From Brachypterus glaber (taxonomy: Eukaryota; Arthropoda; Insecta; Coleoptera; Kateretidae), in the NCBI GenBank assembly GCA_958510825.1, contig OY294048.1:25183887-25247886 (forward strand): 64,000 bases of DNA, in the 5' to 3' direction. Position 1 is the stretch's first letter, and each line of letters starts with the position of its first letter. The notes under the pieces were generated by a model. It was not told the origin of the DNA. It was given only the letters and a program-made list of their open reading frames with translations, and made no database searches. The position numbers were made by a program, and so were the translations under genes. Below, one piece after another: positions 33,777 through 45,245 of this stretch.

Positions 33777-34812
33777 CTAATTTAAATATTGCTCAAAATT
33801 ATGACCATTTTGAGCAATACAGAAATTATACCGCCGAATTAATCTCCCTTTAGTGACCCTCAGGAGTACGTGTCTTCTTATTGAATGGCATCCATCACGA
33901 ATTCGATTTTGAAGTTCGTTTAAGTCCTCAACTGGTGTTTCGAATACTTTATTTTTTAAGTATCCCCACAAAAAAAAATCGTTTGGGGTAAGGTCTGGAG
34001 ATCTACCAGGCCAACGAGTGGGTCTGAACCTTCCCATCCATCTTTCTCCATAAGTATTACTTAAAAATTCCGTTACCTCCGCTGAATTATGAGGAGGAGC
34101 CCCGTCCTGTTGAAACCATATACGGTTTCTGACAGCTAGAGGCACCTCCTCTAATAGTCCAGGCAAGTGATTTTGCAAAAAATTTAAGTACCTTTCACCA
34201 TTTAAAATACCCTGGAAAAAGTATGGACCAATTAGTAAACCTCACACCACACCAAACATTGGTGCTAAATCTCCTTGGGTTGCTCCTTTCTCGAGTCCAT
34301 TTGGGGTTTCTGTCACTCCAGTAATGGCAATCATGCCGATTTACTTGGCCGTCGTTTCCAAAATTACTTTTATCTGTCCACATAACCTCTTGCAGAAAGT
34401 TAGGATTACCTGCTCTTAAAATTGCCACGCAGGCGATAAAATTTAATCTAACTACATAATCGTTCGGCCATAGTTCTTGAACTAATATTATTTTAAAAGG
34501 GTGATATTTATTTCTTCTAAGAATTCTCCGAACTGATGTGCATGAAATGTTGTTGTCCAAATGTATAGCCGAAATTGATGTATGAACATTTTCTTCAATA
34601 GCGCCCAAAACCACAACTGTGTTTTCGTTATTTGTAACCCTTTTTTTTCTGTTTTTTTTTTTTGGTTTCACAAACGAACCATATTCGCTTAAGTTCTTTA
34701 TTAGCGTGGAAAAAGTTTTGTGATCTGGAACACGCCGCTCTGTATATATTTGGCTATAAACTCTTTGCGCTAATCTGGAATTATTTTGTAGTTCACTGTA
34801 CAATAAAATCAT
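33777..34812 (-). pseudogene. Mariner-like transposase with DD41D catalytic spacing, frameshifted
   Basis: I choose ATG 34812 (MILLYSELQNNSRLA) since the inverted duplicate begins there too; a longer frame upstream to 34938 has no family resemblance. An N-terminal helix-turn-helix region is followed by VLGAIEENVHTS and TSVRRILRRNKYHPF. The catalytic core shows WTDKSNF, then NVWCGV, where the frame breaks at about 34235; it resumes in another frame with GPYFFQG and continues WFQQDGAPPH and SPDLTPNDFFLWGYLK. Counting from the Asp of QQDG to the Asp of PNDFF gives 41 residues between, hence DD41D. First Asp is followed by Lys (TDK) where Glu is usual. One frameshift alone makes it inactive. Confidence 0.88.
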
Positions 34813-36994
34813 ATCCACTTTTTTCGCATTCGTAAATTGTACCCAAAAAATAAATAAAAATAGTAATTTATTCAACATTTTGAAAAAACTAAAATAATAT
34901 TCAAGTTTAAGTTCAGAACAATACCACAAAAATGACAAATGTCATTATGAAGAGAAATTGTTACTTCCGAGGCATATCTGATAAAATTTAATTTAATTTA
35001 AAGTTATGCACTTTTTAGGTAGATTTTTCTTTAAAGAAATTTTCTATTGAATGTTGAGTTTGTAAATTAAAATCTTTTTTATTTTAAACCCAACTGTTCA
35101 ATCAGTTGGCGCGAAAAGGCAAAACCTGCAATAACGCAGTCCTGCGTCCTGACAGAGTCGAAAACTAAAATATTAAAAAAATATGTTTTTTCAAATTTCT
35201 GGAAAATTACTAAATCAAATCATAATGCATGCATCAAATTAAAGGTAATAAAATTGTCTATTTAGGCATGTATAATCTTTTTTTTTAACTTTAAGGAAAA
35301 CAAATATTCAAAGAAAATCACTTTGTTTCTTCCAAAAAAATTTCCAGTAAAAATATTTTCAAAAAAGGTATAAAATATTCTAAAGAGAATAAAATCATCT
35401 ATAAATCGATAACTTGCACTTTCGTATAACTTAATAAAGAAGTTACATGCCTGGGGAAGTTTAAGTGGCGCACCCTGTATTATATTGCAATGTATTCGAA
35501 GATAAATAACTATACCTAATTTCAGCTTGCTATCATTAACCTAAGGTGCCCTGCTTATAAACAAACTAACTAACAAACTAACATAGTAACAAACTAGAAA
35601 TTGAAGTTAAATAAAAACTAAAAAAAAGTAAAAGCAAAAAAAAAATAAAAATATTTGTAATCTCATATATATTTTTTTAATTTTAAAGTAAAAAAATAAA
35701 ATAAAATCGTCCATTTTTAAACCTTTACGGCTCTTGCGCGACCCTCTAACTTTTTCGGATTCTCCTAAAATTTTACATTCTACAATTTCAGAGTAGGGCC
35801 CGTAAACATTTTTACACCTTATGGATACAAGCGTAGAAAATGGATAAAAAAAGTAAGTAAAATTATGGAATTTTTGAGGTTTAAGGTTCTTGTGCCAACT
35901 CTAAACGATTTGTGATCCACCTTAAATTTTACGTAAGCAGTAGTAACAAATTAGGCAACAATTTTAGGTGATAACAGTTTAAGATTTTAAAATCTGCTAA
36001 TTTATAAGTGTAAAAATAAAGCTCAAAAAATGGGTAGGTTTAAAAACTTTAGTCCAAAGAACACTTTAGTCACTTTTTTTTACCAATTTGGACGTTTTAC
36101 TATTGCGATTTTTCTTTCTTAAATTTTTAAAATAAATTATGCATGGGACTAAATAGTTTTTCTTCGTAAATCTGTAATAATTTTAGCTTAATTTTGTGTA
36201 ATATGAGAATATAATATAAAAATTACTCATATTTTACCAATTTTTTAATATTTTTTTTTTAACTTAATTAAAAAAAAAACGAGCCAGTAGATATTCATGA
36301 AATTTTCACAGTAATTAGCAGTATGTACAAGGATAATAACCCATAATAGATTGGGTTGAAGTTTTTAGGCATTGGTCCGTATTAATATTACCAAAAGAAG
36401 CCTTTATGCCAAATTACAGCTAAATCGGACATTTTTCAAAAAATTTGAACCACCCTAATGTCGCAGTTTTTTTTTAAATTTTTTAAATATTTTTTTCGTA
36501 ATCCGCGGTACAAAAAATGGCCCTATGCAAAAAAGCAGTCTTTTGTCTTTTTTTTTTCTGGGACCACCGTGCACTGTACGGTGCCTTAACATATTTTGAT
36601 TGACTTTAAATTTTGGATAATTCGTATTACTAAAGGGCAACAAATTTTTGTGTGGGTAGCATTCGTATCACGGTGGGCTTTAAGCTTACGGAGATGAAAA
36701 AATCGAACACCTCATAATTGAAAACGGGATATTGTTTCTAATGCTTTCAGAATTACATGTTCGTTGAGAAGAAAATCGTAGGTGTAGCCGTTTTTTATTT
36801 CATCAAAAATTAGTATATTAGTATATATGTGACCCAAAAAAATTTCAAATTAAAAAGTTTGGAGGTCTCACCCCTTAAATTTGTTTATTGGGGTAAGAGT
36901 TTCATCCCTAATTTTTTTCAAAATTTTTGAAAAAATCTAGAGGTCGCTCACAGCCATTTTTCAAAAAATATGTTTGCTTAGCTTTTTTTATTTT

Positions 36995-37310
36995 TTTTTA
37001 GTTTAGTTTAGTTTATTAGTTTATACTTGTTTTGGGACCTTTAAGAAAGGTAATTTATACATACTCAGAGTGTTATAACTATATAATAATTTAGATTTTT
37101 AATTTAATTCACGAATGGCAAAAGGAAATATTTTCTTAACTCTCCATCATTACATGTACATAATTTTATCCATATTAATAATCCTTTATTTTCTTTAGAA
37201 GGATGCAAATTGGAGTTCACTTCTTATACCTTTTTTCACATTTTACTCCAACAGACCATTTTTCTATCGTAAAATAAACCAGATATATTTTAAAAATTTG
37301 ACAAGTTAAA
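36995..37310 (-). repeat. LINE/SINE 3'-tail-like insert in the left arm
   Basis: It begins with a (GTTTA)n run and holds GACCTTTAAGAAAGGTAATTT. It has no counterpart at the mirrored position of the right arm. It resembles the insert at 38117-38285 (GAGACCTACTAATAGGTAGT), so both may be tails of related short retroposons. Confidence 0.55.
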
Positions 37311-38116
37311 TGACATGACATATCAAGGTTTAAGGCCCAAGGATTTTTTATTTAAATATTTTTAACACAAACGGTATAAAGGGATAGTAAATTGCTACCC
37401 TCAAAAAAATCTGAATTTTTCTTTCAAAATGGCGGAGCTCTGCCTTTTAAAGTTTGAAAATTCACTACATTGATTGATTTTAGGTCTAATTACAGGCACA
37501 AAAAAATGTTTTTCATCGTCTTCAAACATTGTGCGTGTAGCCCAATATGTCCTCACATAAAAACAACTATATTTTTTTATCGGATATACAGGGTATCCAG
37601 AAAAAAATAATATATACATTTTTTTAACATTTTTGAGAGATAAATTCAGTTTTTAGTGACAGGGTAGGACTCAAAATAAGGGAACTTCTATATAACGGTC
37701 CATTGCAATGCATTGTACGCTTCATACTGACCTGTTTAACTTTCTACATCCCTACTCTCGCAACATTCGAGTGACTTAATTAATTAATTACTGTAGAATA
37801 ACTATTGTAAATTTTTTCTTACGATAAATGAATTGAATTGAATTGAAATTGAAATGACTTAACCGAAAAAAACACGCGCCCGCCAAGTGGTGTGTGATTC
37901 TTTTTTTTACATCCTGGGCTTTTCTATAAGGCTAATCCGGCCAGCCGGATGTGTCTGTACACATAAAATTTGTATTAATTTTTGTATTGGATGCATATAT
38001 TTTATATTATTTTTTTGCCTAAAAACCGAATTTTTCTCTCAAAAGTGTTAAAAAATGTTGTTTTTATGTGAGGACATATTGGGCTACACGCACAATGTTT
38101 GAAGACAATGAAAAAC

Positions 38117-38285
38117 ATTTATTTATTTATTTATTTGTTTATTGTCGTTTTGAGACCTACTAATAGGTAGTTTATATCATAATAGACAGTTATAAAATAA
38201 AAATTTTGTAGGTGCTTCAAACTTTATCAAACCATTCCTTATAATTCCTTCGGTCTATGTTTTATACCATCTTTCCACCACCATT
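38117..38285 (-). repeat. LINE/SINE 3'-tail-like insert in the right arm
   Basis: It starts with (TTTA)n and then TTGTCGTTTTGAGACCTACT and GGTAGTTTATAT. The left arm lacks it at the mirrored place. It looks like a 5'-truncated retroposon with a simple-repeat tail. Confidence 0.55.
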
Positions 38286-38911
38286 TCAGCAATTTGTGCC
38301 TGTAATTAGACCTACAATCAAGCAATGTAGTAAATATTTTTTGAGGTTAACGAATTACTATCCCTTTATACCGTTTCGTGTTAAAAAGATTTAAATAAAA
38401 AATCCTTGGGCCTTAAAAAAAAATAAAAAAAGCTAAGCAAACATATTTTTTGAAAAATGGCTGTGAACGACCTCTAGATTTTTTCAAAAATGTTGAAAAC
38501 AATTAGGGATGATACTCTTACCCCAATAAACAAATTTAATAGGTGAGACCAACAAACTTTTTAATTTGAAATTTTTTTGGGTCTCATATATACTAATATA
38601 CTAATTTTTGATGGAATAAAAAAGGGCTTCACCTACGATTTTGTTCTTAACGAACATGTAATTCTAAAATCATTAGAAACAATATCCCGTTGTCAGTTAT
38701 GGGGTGTTCGATTTTTTCATCTCCGTAAGCTTAAAGCCCACCGTGGTATATTCAATTTGAATTTTCGCGACCACCCTAACGTGCAGTCCTTCGCTATAAT
38801 TGATCTAGCAAGCGGGGGCATCGTTATTCTGTGGAAATACCATAGAACTAAAGAGTTGGATACCTATAGTTTCACGCATTTATCATGGTTTGGAATTTTT
38901 CTGAACATCGG

Positions 38912-38916
<5 letters not shown>

Positions 38917-38989
<73 letters not shown>
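38917..38989. repeat. (TA)n microsatellite
   Basis: About 36 TA units inside the inverted unit B copy. The plus copy at about 16330 lacks the expansion. Confidence 0.95.
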
Positions 38990-38995
<6 letters not shown>

Positions 38996-39140
38996 ATTAT
39001 AATCACTCATGAGGGTCAAATGTTGTTCAAATTTTAAATCAATATAGGGCTTTTCTGACAAGGTTTTGGTAGCTGGGGGCAGTGTTTGAGGCCCGATCAA
39101 GAAAAAAAAAATTGCAATATGGTTAACTTACATGTAGGAA

Positions 39141-39533
39141 CGTACAAAAACAAAATTCAGGCGATTTAAAAAAGTGTGAAAAAAAACTCGAAATTGTATA
39201 AACTGTATATGGGTATTTCTGTATGAATCCATACCACCTTGGTGACTGAATGTCTCGGATTTTGATTGATTTCAAACTTTTTTTCTATTATCTATATCCT
39301 ATTACTAGATAGAGGATTCAAGCATAAAAAAGTTTTCAAAAAAATTTTTTGGTGAAGATATGATTTTTTTAAATTTTTGTAATTTTTCCATTTTCGGTCA
39401 TTGAGAAAATCGCTTTATTTCCGATAAGTTTGATAATTTTAATCCAAATTTAATAAAAATTGGTACAAACACGTAAAATTAAATGATAATCTGGAATCTT
39501 TTATCATTGTTTTTAATGAACGATTTTTCCTCT
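39141..39533. other. AT-rich spacer
   Basis: No gene or repeat was recognised between the end of unit B and the pyrimidine array. Confidence 0.4.
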
Positions 39534-40122
39534 TCCTCTTTCTCTACCTCTTCCTCTCTTCCTCTTTTCCTCTCTTCCTCTCTTCCTCTCTTCCTCTCTT
39601 CCTCTCTTCCTCTCTTCCTCTCTTCCTCTCTTCCTCTCTTCCTCTCTTCCTCTCTTCCTCTCTTCCTCTCTTCCTCTCTTCCTCTCTTCCTCTCTTCCTC
39701 TCTTCCTCTCTTCCTCTCTTCCTCTCTTCCTCTCTTCCTCTCTTCCTCTCTTCCTCTCTTCCTCTCTTCCTCTCTTCCTCTCTTCCTCTCTTCCTCTCTT
39801 CCTCTCTTCCTCTCTTCCTCTCTTCCTCTCTTCCTCTCTTCCTCTCTTCCTCTCTTCCTCTCTTCCTCTCTTCCTCTCTTCCTCTCTTCCTCTCTTCCTC
39901 TCTTCCTCTCTTCCTCTCTTCCTCTCTTCCTCTCTTCCTCTCTTCCTCTCTTCCTCTCTTCCTCTCTTCCTCTCTTCCTCTCTTCCTCTCTTCCTCTCTT
40001 CCTCTCTTCCTCTCTTCCTCTCTTCCTCTCTTCCTCTCTTCCTCTCTTCCTCTCTTCCTCTCTTCCTATCTTCCTCTCTTCCTCTTCCTCTCTTCCTGTT
40101 CCTCTTCCTCTTCTTCTTCTTC
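39534..40122. repeat. Octamer satellite array (TCTTCCTC)n, all-pyrimidine strand
   Basis: About 65-70 tandem copies of TCTTCCTC make a tract of nearly 560 bp with only C and T on one strand. Variants are confined to the two edges (for example CTATC at about 40066). The long frames on both strands across it (Ser/Leu/Pro/Phe and Arg/Glu/Lys/Gly repeats) are translations of the repeat. Confidence 0.95.
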
Positions 40123-40188
40123 AATAAATTAACAGGATTAATTAAAATGAAATCATTTATTTGGTGTAATTTTGGAGTCCTGTTTTAT

Positions 40189-40478
40189 GCTTAAACATAA
40201 ACTTACGTTAAATACTTCATCTTAAGACCAAGAAATAAATAAAAAATTTGAGTCCTTTCAAAAAAGGCGTAAGTCAACAATATCACCACATTATCATGCC
40301 CTGAGGGAGGTTAAAATGTATTTTTTTTTAAATACCCTACATGTATACAATATACAATATAGAAAAGGTAATAAAATGGTGTGATATTGTAGACTTACGC
40401 CTTTTTTGAAAAGACTCAAAAAATTTATTTATTTCTTGGTCTTAAAATGAAGTATTTAACGTAAGCTTATGTTTAAGC
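40189..40478. mobile_element. Foldback MITE-like hairpin
   Basis: Arms of about 105 bp pair: GCTTAAACATAAACTTACGT, CTTAAGACCAAGAAATAAAT and AAAAAAGGCGTAAGTC on the left, each found reversed at 40374-40478. The loop is about 80 bases. The target duplication is unclear. Confidence 0.8.
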
Positions 40479-40499
40479 ACAATAAAAGCCAATAGTATA

Positions 40500-41880
40500 C
40501 CAATTTTCAGAATTTCTTTTTGTATTGTCCTAATTAGCTTACTTAGGCCTAAGCAAGCTAAGCCCCGTTGAATTGGCTAAAAAAATTGGTTTTTATTTAA
40601 TAACTCAGTAACCCTTTGAGATATAGCAACAAGGTTTTGCATGTGAACTAATCTTAATAAGGCCTATATTCGTATGTTATTTTCATGTATTTATTTTCAA
40701 CAGTTTTTTGTCCCAAACTTTTTTCTGTGTAACTTTTTTGTAATTTTATTATTGGAAACAAGGTCAAAATACATAAAAAGGTACTCTGTTGTAATTCTGT
40801 AGGATTAACTGTTTTCGAAATAATTTTTAGGTGAAATTTCACTCTTCGAGGTCGAAAAATTAAATACTAAAATGTTAAAAACCAAAATTTTAAGGATTTA
40901 AGGTTATTCTATATCAAAACCTAAGAAAAAACGTTTCTACATATAGGTCGAAAAATCGCTTTTAAAGCTACTATGGCCCTTTAAAAATGCTGCATTTTAG
41001 GAGCATAGCTTCCTTTGGATTGATTTTTGGAAGTATCTATATATGAATTTTTTTTCTTAGTTTTTGATGTACGTTTACCCTGCATTAGGGACTTTCTGAG
41101 TGAAATCTCGGAAATCTGACGGACAATTTTTAATTTTTTTGTAACTTTTGGCATTTGTTTATAGTGTTAAAAGACACATGTAAAAATGGTTTTTAACTCT
41201 CCAACTATTTCAATTACTGGGATACACCACTTAAAACTTTAAACATACCTGCATGCGCGCGACTAGTTAGTTGCGTAGAGCTTATCAACCATAAAACTTA
41301 CAGACATGGTAAAAGCCTTATCTAAAAATACATTTCACGCGCTTTTCAGTTATGCAAAACAAATTACCCATTAATTTTCCTAAAATAGAGAAAAAATACA
41401 TTAAAATTGGATTTTTAAATTTAACACTACAAAATTCTGTATTTTTTTTGCTATCCAACAGTGTTTTTTTCAACGTGGAACGCTTTTACTGAGATGTTAA
41501 AAAAAAATTATTTGTGGTTTAATAAATTTCATTTTATTAGATTCAATTTTGAAGTTTGAAACGCCCGCCATTTTGCGACGTTGCCAGTGCAGTATCAAAT
41601 CGTCTAGAGAATATAAAGGTTTTAAAGTAACGTTATTTACTGATATTTTCAATTAATCTGTAATCTCATACCTGTTTATCGTCAAATAATTCCTTAGTTT
41701 AATGCATGTTTATTTTCGTTAAATTAATAACCATGGCGGGTCATTTAGTGTAATAGCTATTTTGGCTTTAATTAGTTTACACAAACTGAACAATCACTTA
41801 ATTTAGAATAAACACTCACTTTTAAATACAAGCATGTCTTTTTTATTCATATTTAGAACCAAATCGATCACTTTATTATA
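40500..41880. other. Long AT-rich stretch, nothing recognised
   Basis: No coding motif, terminal repeat or tandem array is seen. A few CpG-containing words occur near 41250 and 41565 (GCATGCGCGCGAC, GAAACGCCCGCC). Confidence 0.4.
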
Positions 41881-41884
41881 TTAA

Positions 41885-42191
41885 CCTTAAACCGCAACAG
41901 CGAACATATATATAATTGCATGTCTTATAGTTATGCAACTGTGTATACCTGCCAAAATATAAACGGTTGCAAAACTTTAAGGGATACTTTTTAAAATACC
42001 GTAATATTTTTAAATATTACTTTACAATAAATCCTTAACCTTAAACCGCGACAGCGAACATATGATTATAATTGCATGTCTTATAGTTATGCAACTGTGT
42101 ATACCTGCCAAAATATAAACGGTTGCAAAACTTTAAGGGATACTTTTTAAAATACCGTAATATTTTTAAATATTACTTTACAATAAATCCT
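41885..42191 (+). repeat. Tandem duplication of a 152-bp unit; third copy at 61919-62028
   Basis: CCTTAAACCGCAACAGCGAA...CTTTACAATAAATCC is followed directly by a second copy starting CCTTAAACCGCGACAGCGAA. Only a few bases differ. Part of the unit (CAAAATATAAACGGTTGCAA) returns reversed at about 61990. Confidence 0.9.
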
Positions 42192-42352
42192 ATAATAAAA
42201 GATTGATTTACTATAGTAGTAACTTAACTAAAATAAATATACATTTTAACAACTTTAACAAAATACTTATATCCTGTGCTTTCCAAGGCGCCTACTTTGG
42301 TTTTCCTATTTGGCGCTAGTATTTTATATTTAAAAAACAAATGACATTCGAA

Positions 42353-42502
42353 TAGGTCTGTTCGTTGGTGTTGCATTTTCTTGCACTTTACAGTCGAACA
42401 AATTCTTCATGTTTAAAAATTAGGGCACAAATACAGTACTTATTTGGTTGGAGGAAAAGTGTATGTCAGTGCAAGAAAGTGCAACACCAACGAACAGACC
42501 TA
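42353..42502. mobile_element. Short palindromic MITE (150 bp)
   Basis: TAGGTCTGTTCGTTGGTGTT at the left end pairs perfectly with its complement at the right end, and TTTCTTGCACT pairs again inside. The internal frame at 42365-42556 is an artefact. Confidence 0.85.
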
Positions 42503-43449
42503 ATGATACGAATAAAAAAGTTTAAAATAGTTTTTCTTGTGGTTCAAATCAGTTAAGATAAGCTTAAGAAATGGAAAAAATAAAATATAGAAGTGATAGG
42601 TGTTTCAACCCGCTCAAAATTGAGAACCACCCAAAAAAAAAACAATTTACAGTAAACTTAGAAATGTGCAACCATGGATGTTTGGTGAGTTGGGTATCCC
42701 AAACATTTCTGATAAAAATTTAAGGATATGCAATCTATGCAGAAAAAAATTAAACAAATTACCAGATATATTGCCTAGTTGTAGTAATAGTAGCGCTTAT
42801 AATGAAAAAATCCTCAGAAAAATCGATGGAAAATATTGAAAAAGTAGCTTTGAACAATACAGCAGTTTCACTATTAAACAATGCCCTGCAATATATAAAT
42901 GAAAGCCCTGTACGAGCACAAAAAATTTCACAGCCAAAATATGCAGCTGAAAAAGCAGATAAATTAGTAGGGTGTATTAAGGAAAAGATTTTTAACATAA
43001 GCGATGGCCATGACATAATTTTCAAAAATTTGGTGACGGCTTTTAATGCTGCTGGAGATAGGGCAACAAAGATTCAAATTCTTACCCTACTACCCTTGAA
43101 TTGGTCATATCCCAAAATTATGGCGGATTTTAATGCAACAGAGCACATGGTTCGTGTAGCAAAGGATTTAGCCAAAGAAGGATTAATTTTTTGCACCCCT
43201 TCAAAGAAAATAGGAAACGTTTTACCGAAAGAAACTGCATTACAGGTGAGTGATGTAACTACCCAGCAAAACTATACCGAGGGACCAGCACTGGGCCATC
43301 AACCCGTGTGATGGCCCGTCGGTAAAGTTAGGCGTACGGCCTTTTGTGTGGCTCCGCGTCCGCATTAAAAAATTAGGATATTTTCGAAAAATGTAATATA
43401 ACATTCTTATTTGATTAACATAATATGTTAAATAATACACACACTTCCG

Positions 43450-44451
43450 CACATTAAATTCCGGACACCTAAAAAATTGACATTTTTTTAATTCAAATAT
43501 TTTGAAAACTAGTTAATGAATTTGACTGTTTTTTTTGCTTTAAAGCTTAAAATTCTCTACTTTTGTTTGTTTAACAAATGATAAAAAAAAATTGTTTTCG
43601 TATTAACAGCAACAAATAATGTACAACTATGTTTTTTACCCCAACTTCTAGGACTTGCATGGTACGCCACTGCAACTATTTATCAAATTAAATAAGTCTT
43701 TCTTATTTCCGTAGTTTTAATGAATATTTTCTTTTTTATTTTTTTTACATTTTTTCTTCTGGTTTAGGAGATCACAGGATTTTCCGAAAAGTTGTAATTT
43801 TTTCAGTTAACTTAAAAAGTACCACATGAATTTGATTGATGCTCTGCTTTAAATTTAAAGCTTATCCGAGTTACGTTTTTCTTCTAATCCATTTTATCAA
43901 CAACATAAATTGGGATTGAAAAACTTGAGTAGAAGGAACAATAGGGTCACCCCGTCCGGCGCCAGTTCTGCGAAATCACCGTTAAGCCTCCGTCAGACGG
44001 CAATGAAAAGTTGCCGCGGGATGAAGAAACTGTAGAAGAAGTAAAAGACACGAGCTTCAAATTAAAAACAACAACTCTGCTGATTTAGTACTTTTTGAGT
44101 TAACTGAAAAAATGTCAACTTGATATCTCCTAAACCAGAAGTAAAAATATAAAAAAAATTGAAAAGAAAATAATCATTAAAACTGCGGCAATAAGAAAGA
44201 CTTTAAGAATTTGATAAACAGTTGCAGTGGCGTACCATGAAAGTCTTAGAAGATGGGGTAAAACATAGTTGTACATTATTTGTTGCTGTTAATACGAAAA
44301 CAAATTTTTTTTAATAATTCTTAAAACAAACAAAAATAGAGAATGTTTAAGCTTTAAAACAAAAAAAGAATCAGTCAAATCCATTAATTAGTTTTCGAAA
44401 TATTTAAATTTAAAAAATGTCAATTTTTTTTGGTGTCCGGAATTTAATGTG
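43450..44451. mobile_element. Foldback element, about 1 kb, in the intron
   Basis: CACATTAAATTCCGGACACC at the left end is matched by its exact complement at the right end. The arms run on for about 400 bp (CATTTTTTTAATTCAAATAT, GTACAACTATGTTTTACCCC-like blocks). No coding capacity was seen; the target duplication is unclear. Confidence 0.85.
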
Positions 44452-44814
44452 TATTATGTATAAATAATTTTTGTTAAGCAAATGTTTCTCAAATGCAATA
44501 CTTTTAGCAATTTTCGAATTAAACTAAAGATTATTTTTAGAAATCTCGAAGCAATTTACAATTTTAAAAGAAAACTAAATTTGTTATTTACCTTTTTTTA
44601 ATCTTTGTCTAAATAAATTTTCACTAATGACACAAAAAAAAAACAAAGGGCCTAGATGTGGTGGAATTGTGCTAGTTGTCCTCCATAGGCCAAAAATAAA
44701 TACTTTTTGCATGTAAAAATGAATCAGATATTTTGTGTTGCATTTTTTGTATGCAAACCCTAAAAAAATTGTTGACCTTGGGTCAAGGTCCTTGATATTG
44801 CCCCTTTATACAAT

Positions 44815-45245
44815 GGTTCAGCGGCGCCCAGCGGCCGACCGCCGGCATGCCGACATAGCGACGTAAGTCCGCCGTCGGCAATTGACAGCGGCCCGCCCGC
44901 CGTCAATAGAAGACAAGTGCCTATCATTTACCGACCATTTTAAGATCAGCGGCCAATTGTCGTTTAATCTTCATTTGACCGAGCATATTGCGTATCACTT
45001 ACCGACTATTTTAAGACATTACCGTGATTATTTCAAGCAAATGAGAGATCAAGGAAATGTTGCAACCAATATGCCCTGACATTGAGCCGATATTATATTT
45101 TGATTATCATTTTCCATCGTTTTGCCGACGGGCGATCAGACTTTGTTCCAACGTCGGACTGACGTCGAAAAGCGATGATCATTTGCCATCACTTTGCCGC
45201 CTTTCGGTCGCCTTACCATTGTTTATTGGGTTATTACCCCCCTCC
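44815..45245. other. GC-rich island with internal duplication
   Basis: GC content is far above the surroundings (GCGGCGCCCAGCGGCCGACC at 44820). Two related blocks occur: ATCATTTACCGACCATTTTA and ATCACTTACCGACTATTTTA, about 80 bases apart. Frames at 44882-45079 and 45057-45284 have no motif and I do not call genes. Confidence 0.45.

Larger units (their letters stand above)
32840..35477. mobile_element. Tc1/mariner-type element, DD41D spacing, inactive
   Basis: Inverted ends of about 235 bp (TAGGGTGCGCCACTT and, reversed, CAGGGTGCGCCACTT) bound the element. TA flanks both sides (32838-32839, 35478-35479). It contains one transposase on the minus strand (33777-34812) with a frameshift, and an inverted duplicate of the start of that gene at 33519-33740. 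It inserted into the inverted copy of unit B. Confidence 0.9.
36668..38746. mobile_element. Large foldback element, 2079 bp, TA target
   Basis: The left arm starts TCACGGTGGGCTTTAAGCTT and the right arm, reversed, starts CCACGGTGGGCTTTAAGCTT. Homology runs for about 900 bp per arm with two later insertions. TA flanks both ends (36666-36667, 38747-38748), and the plus copy of unit B at about 17270 keeps the empty site (ATTCGTATATTC on the reverse strand). There is no transposase frame. Confidence 0.9.
32285..39140 (-). repeat. Dispersed repeat unit B, inverted copy, split by later insertions
   Basis: It runs opposite to 16020-18480. Homologous blocks lie at 32270-32838, 35480-36060, 36590-36667 and 38747-39140. 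Between them sit a DD41D element (32840-35477), a 2-kb foldback (36668-38746) and (TA)n. Stretches 36060-36590 carry no other recognised feature. The empty site for the foldback is visible in the plus copy at about 17270. Confidence 0.7.

Noticed and set aside
38577..38990. 137-codon plus-strand frame
   Set aside because: It covers one arm of a foldback, unit B and (TA)n; no protein motif.
39483..40127. Long Ser/Leu/Pro and Arg/Glu/Lys repeat frames on both strands
   Set aside because: Both are produced by the octamer repeat, whose length of 8 gives open frames in several phases.
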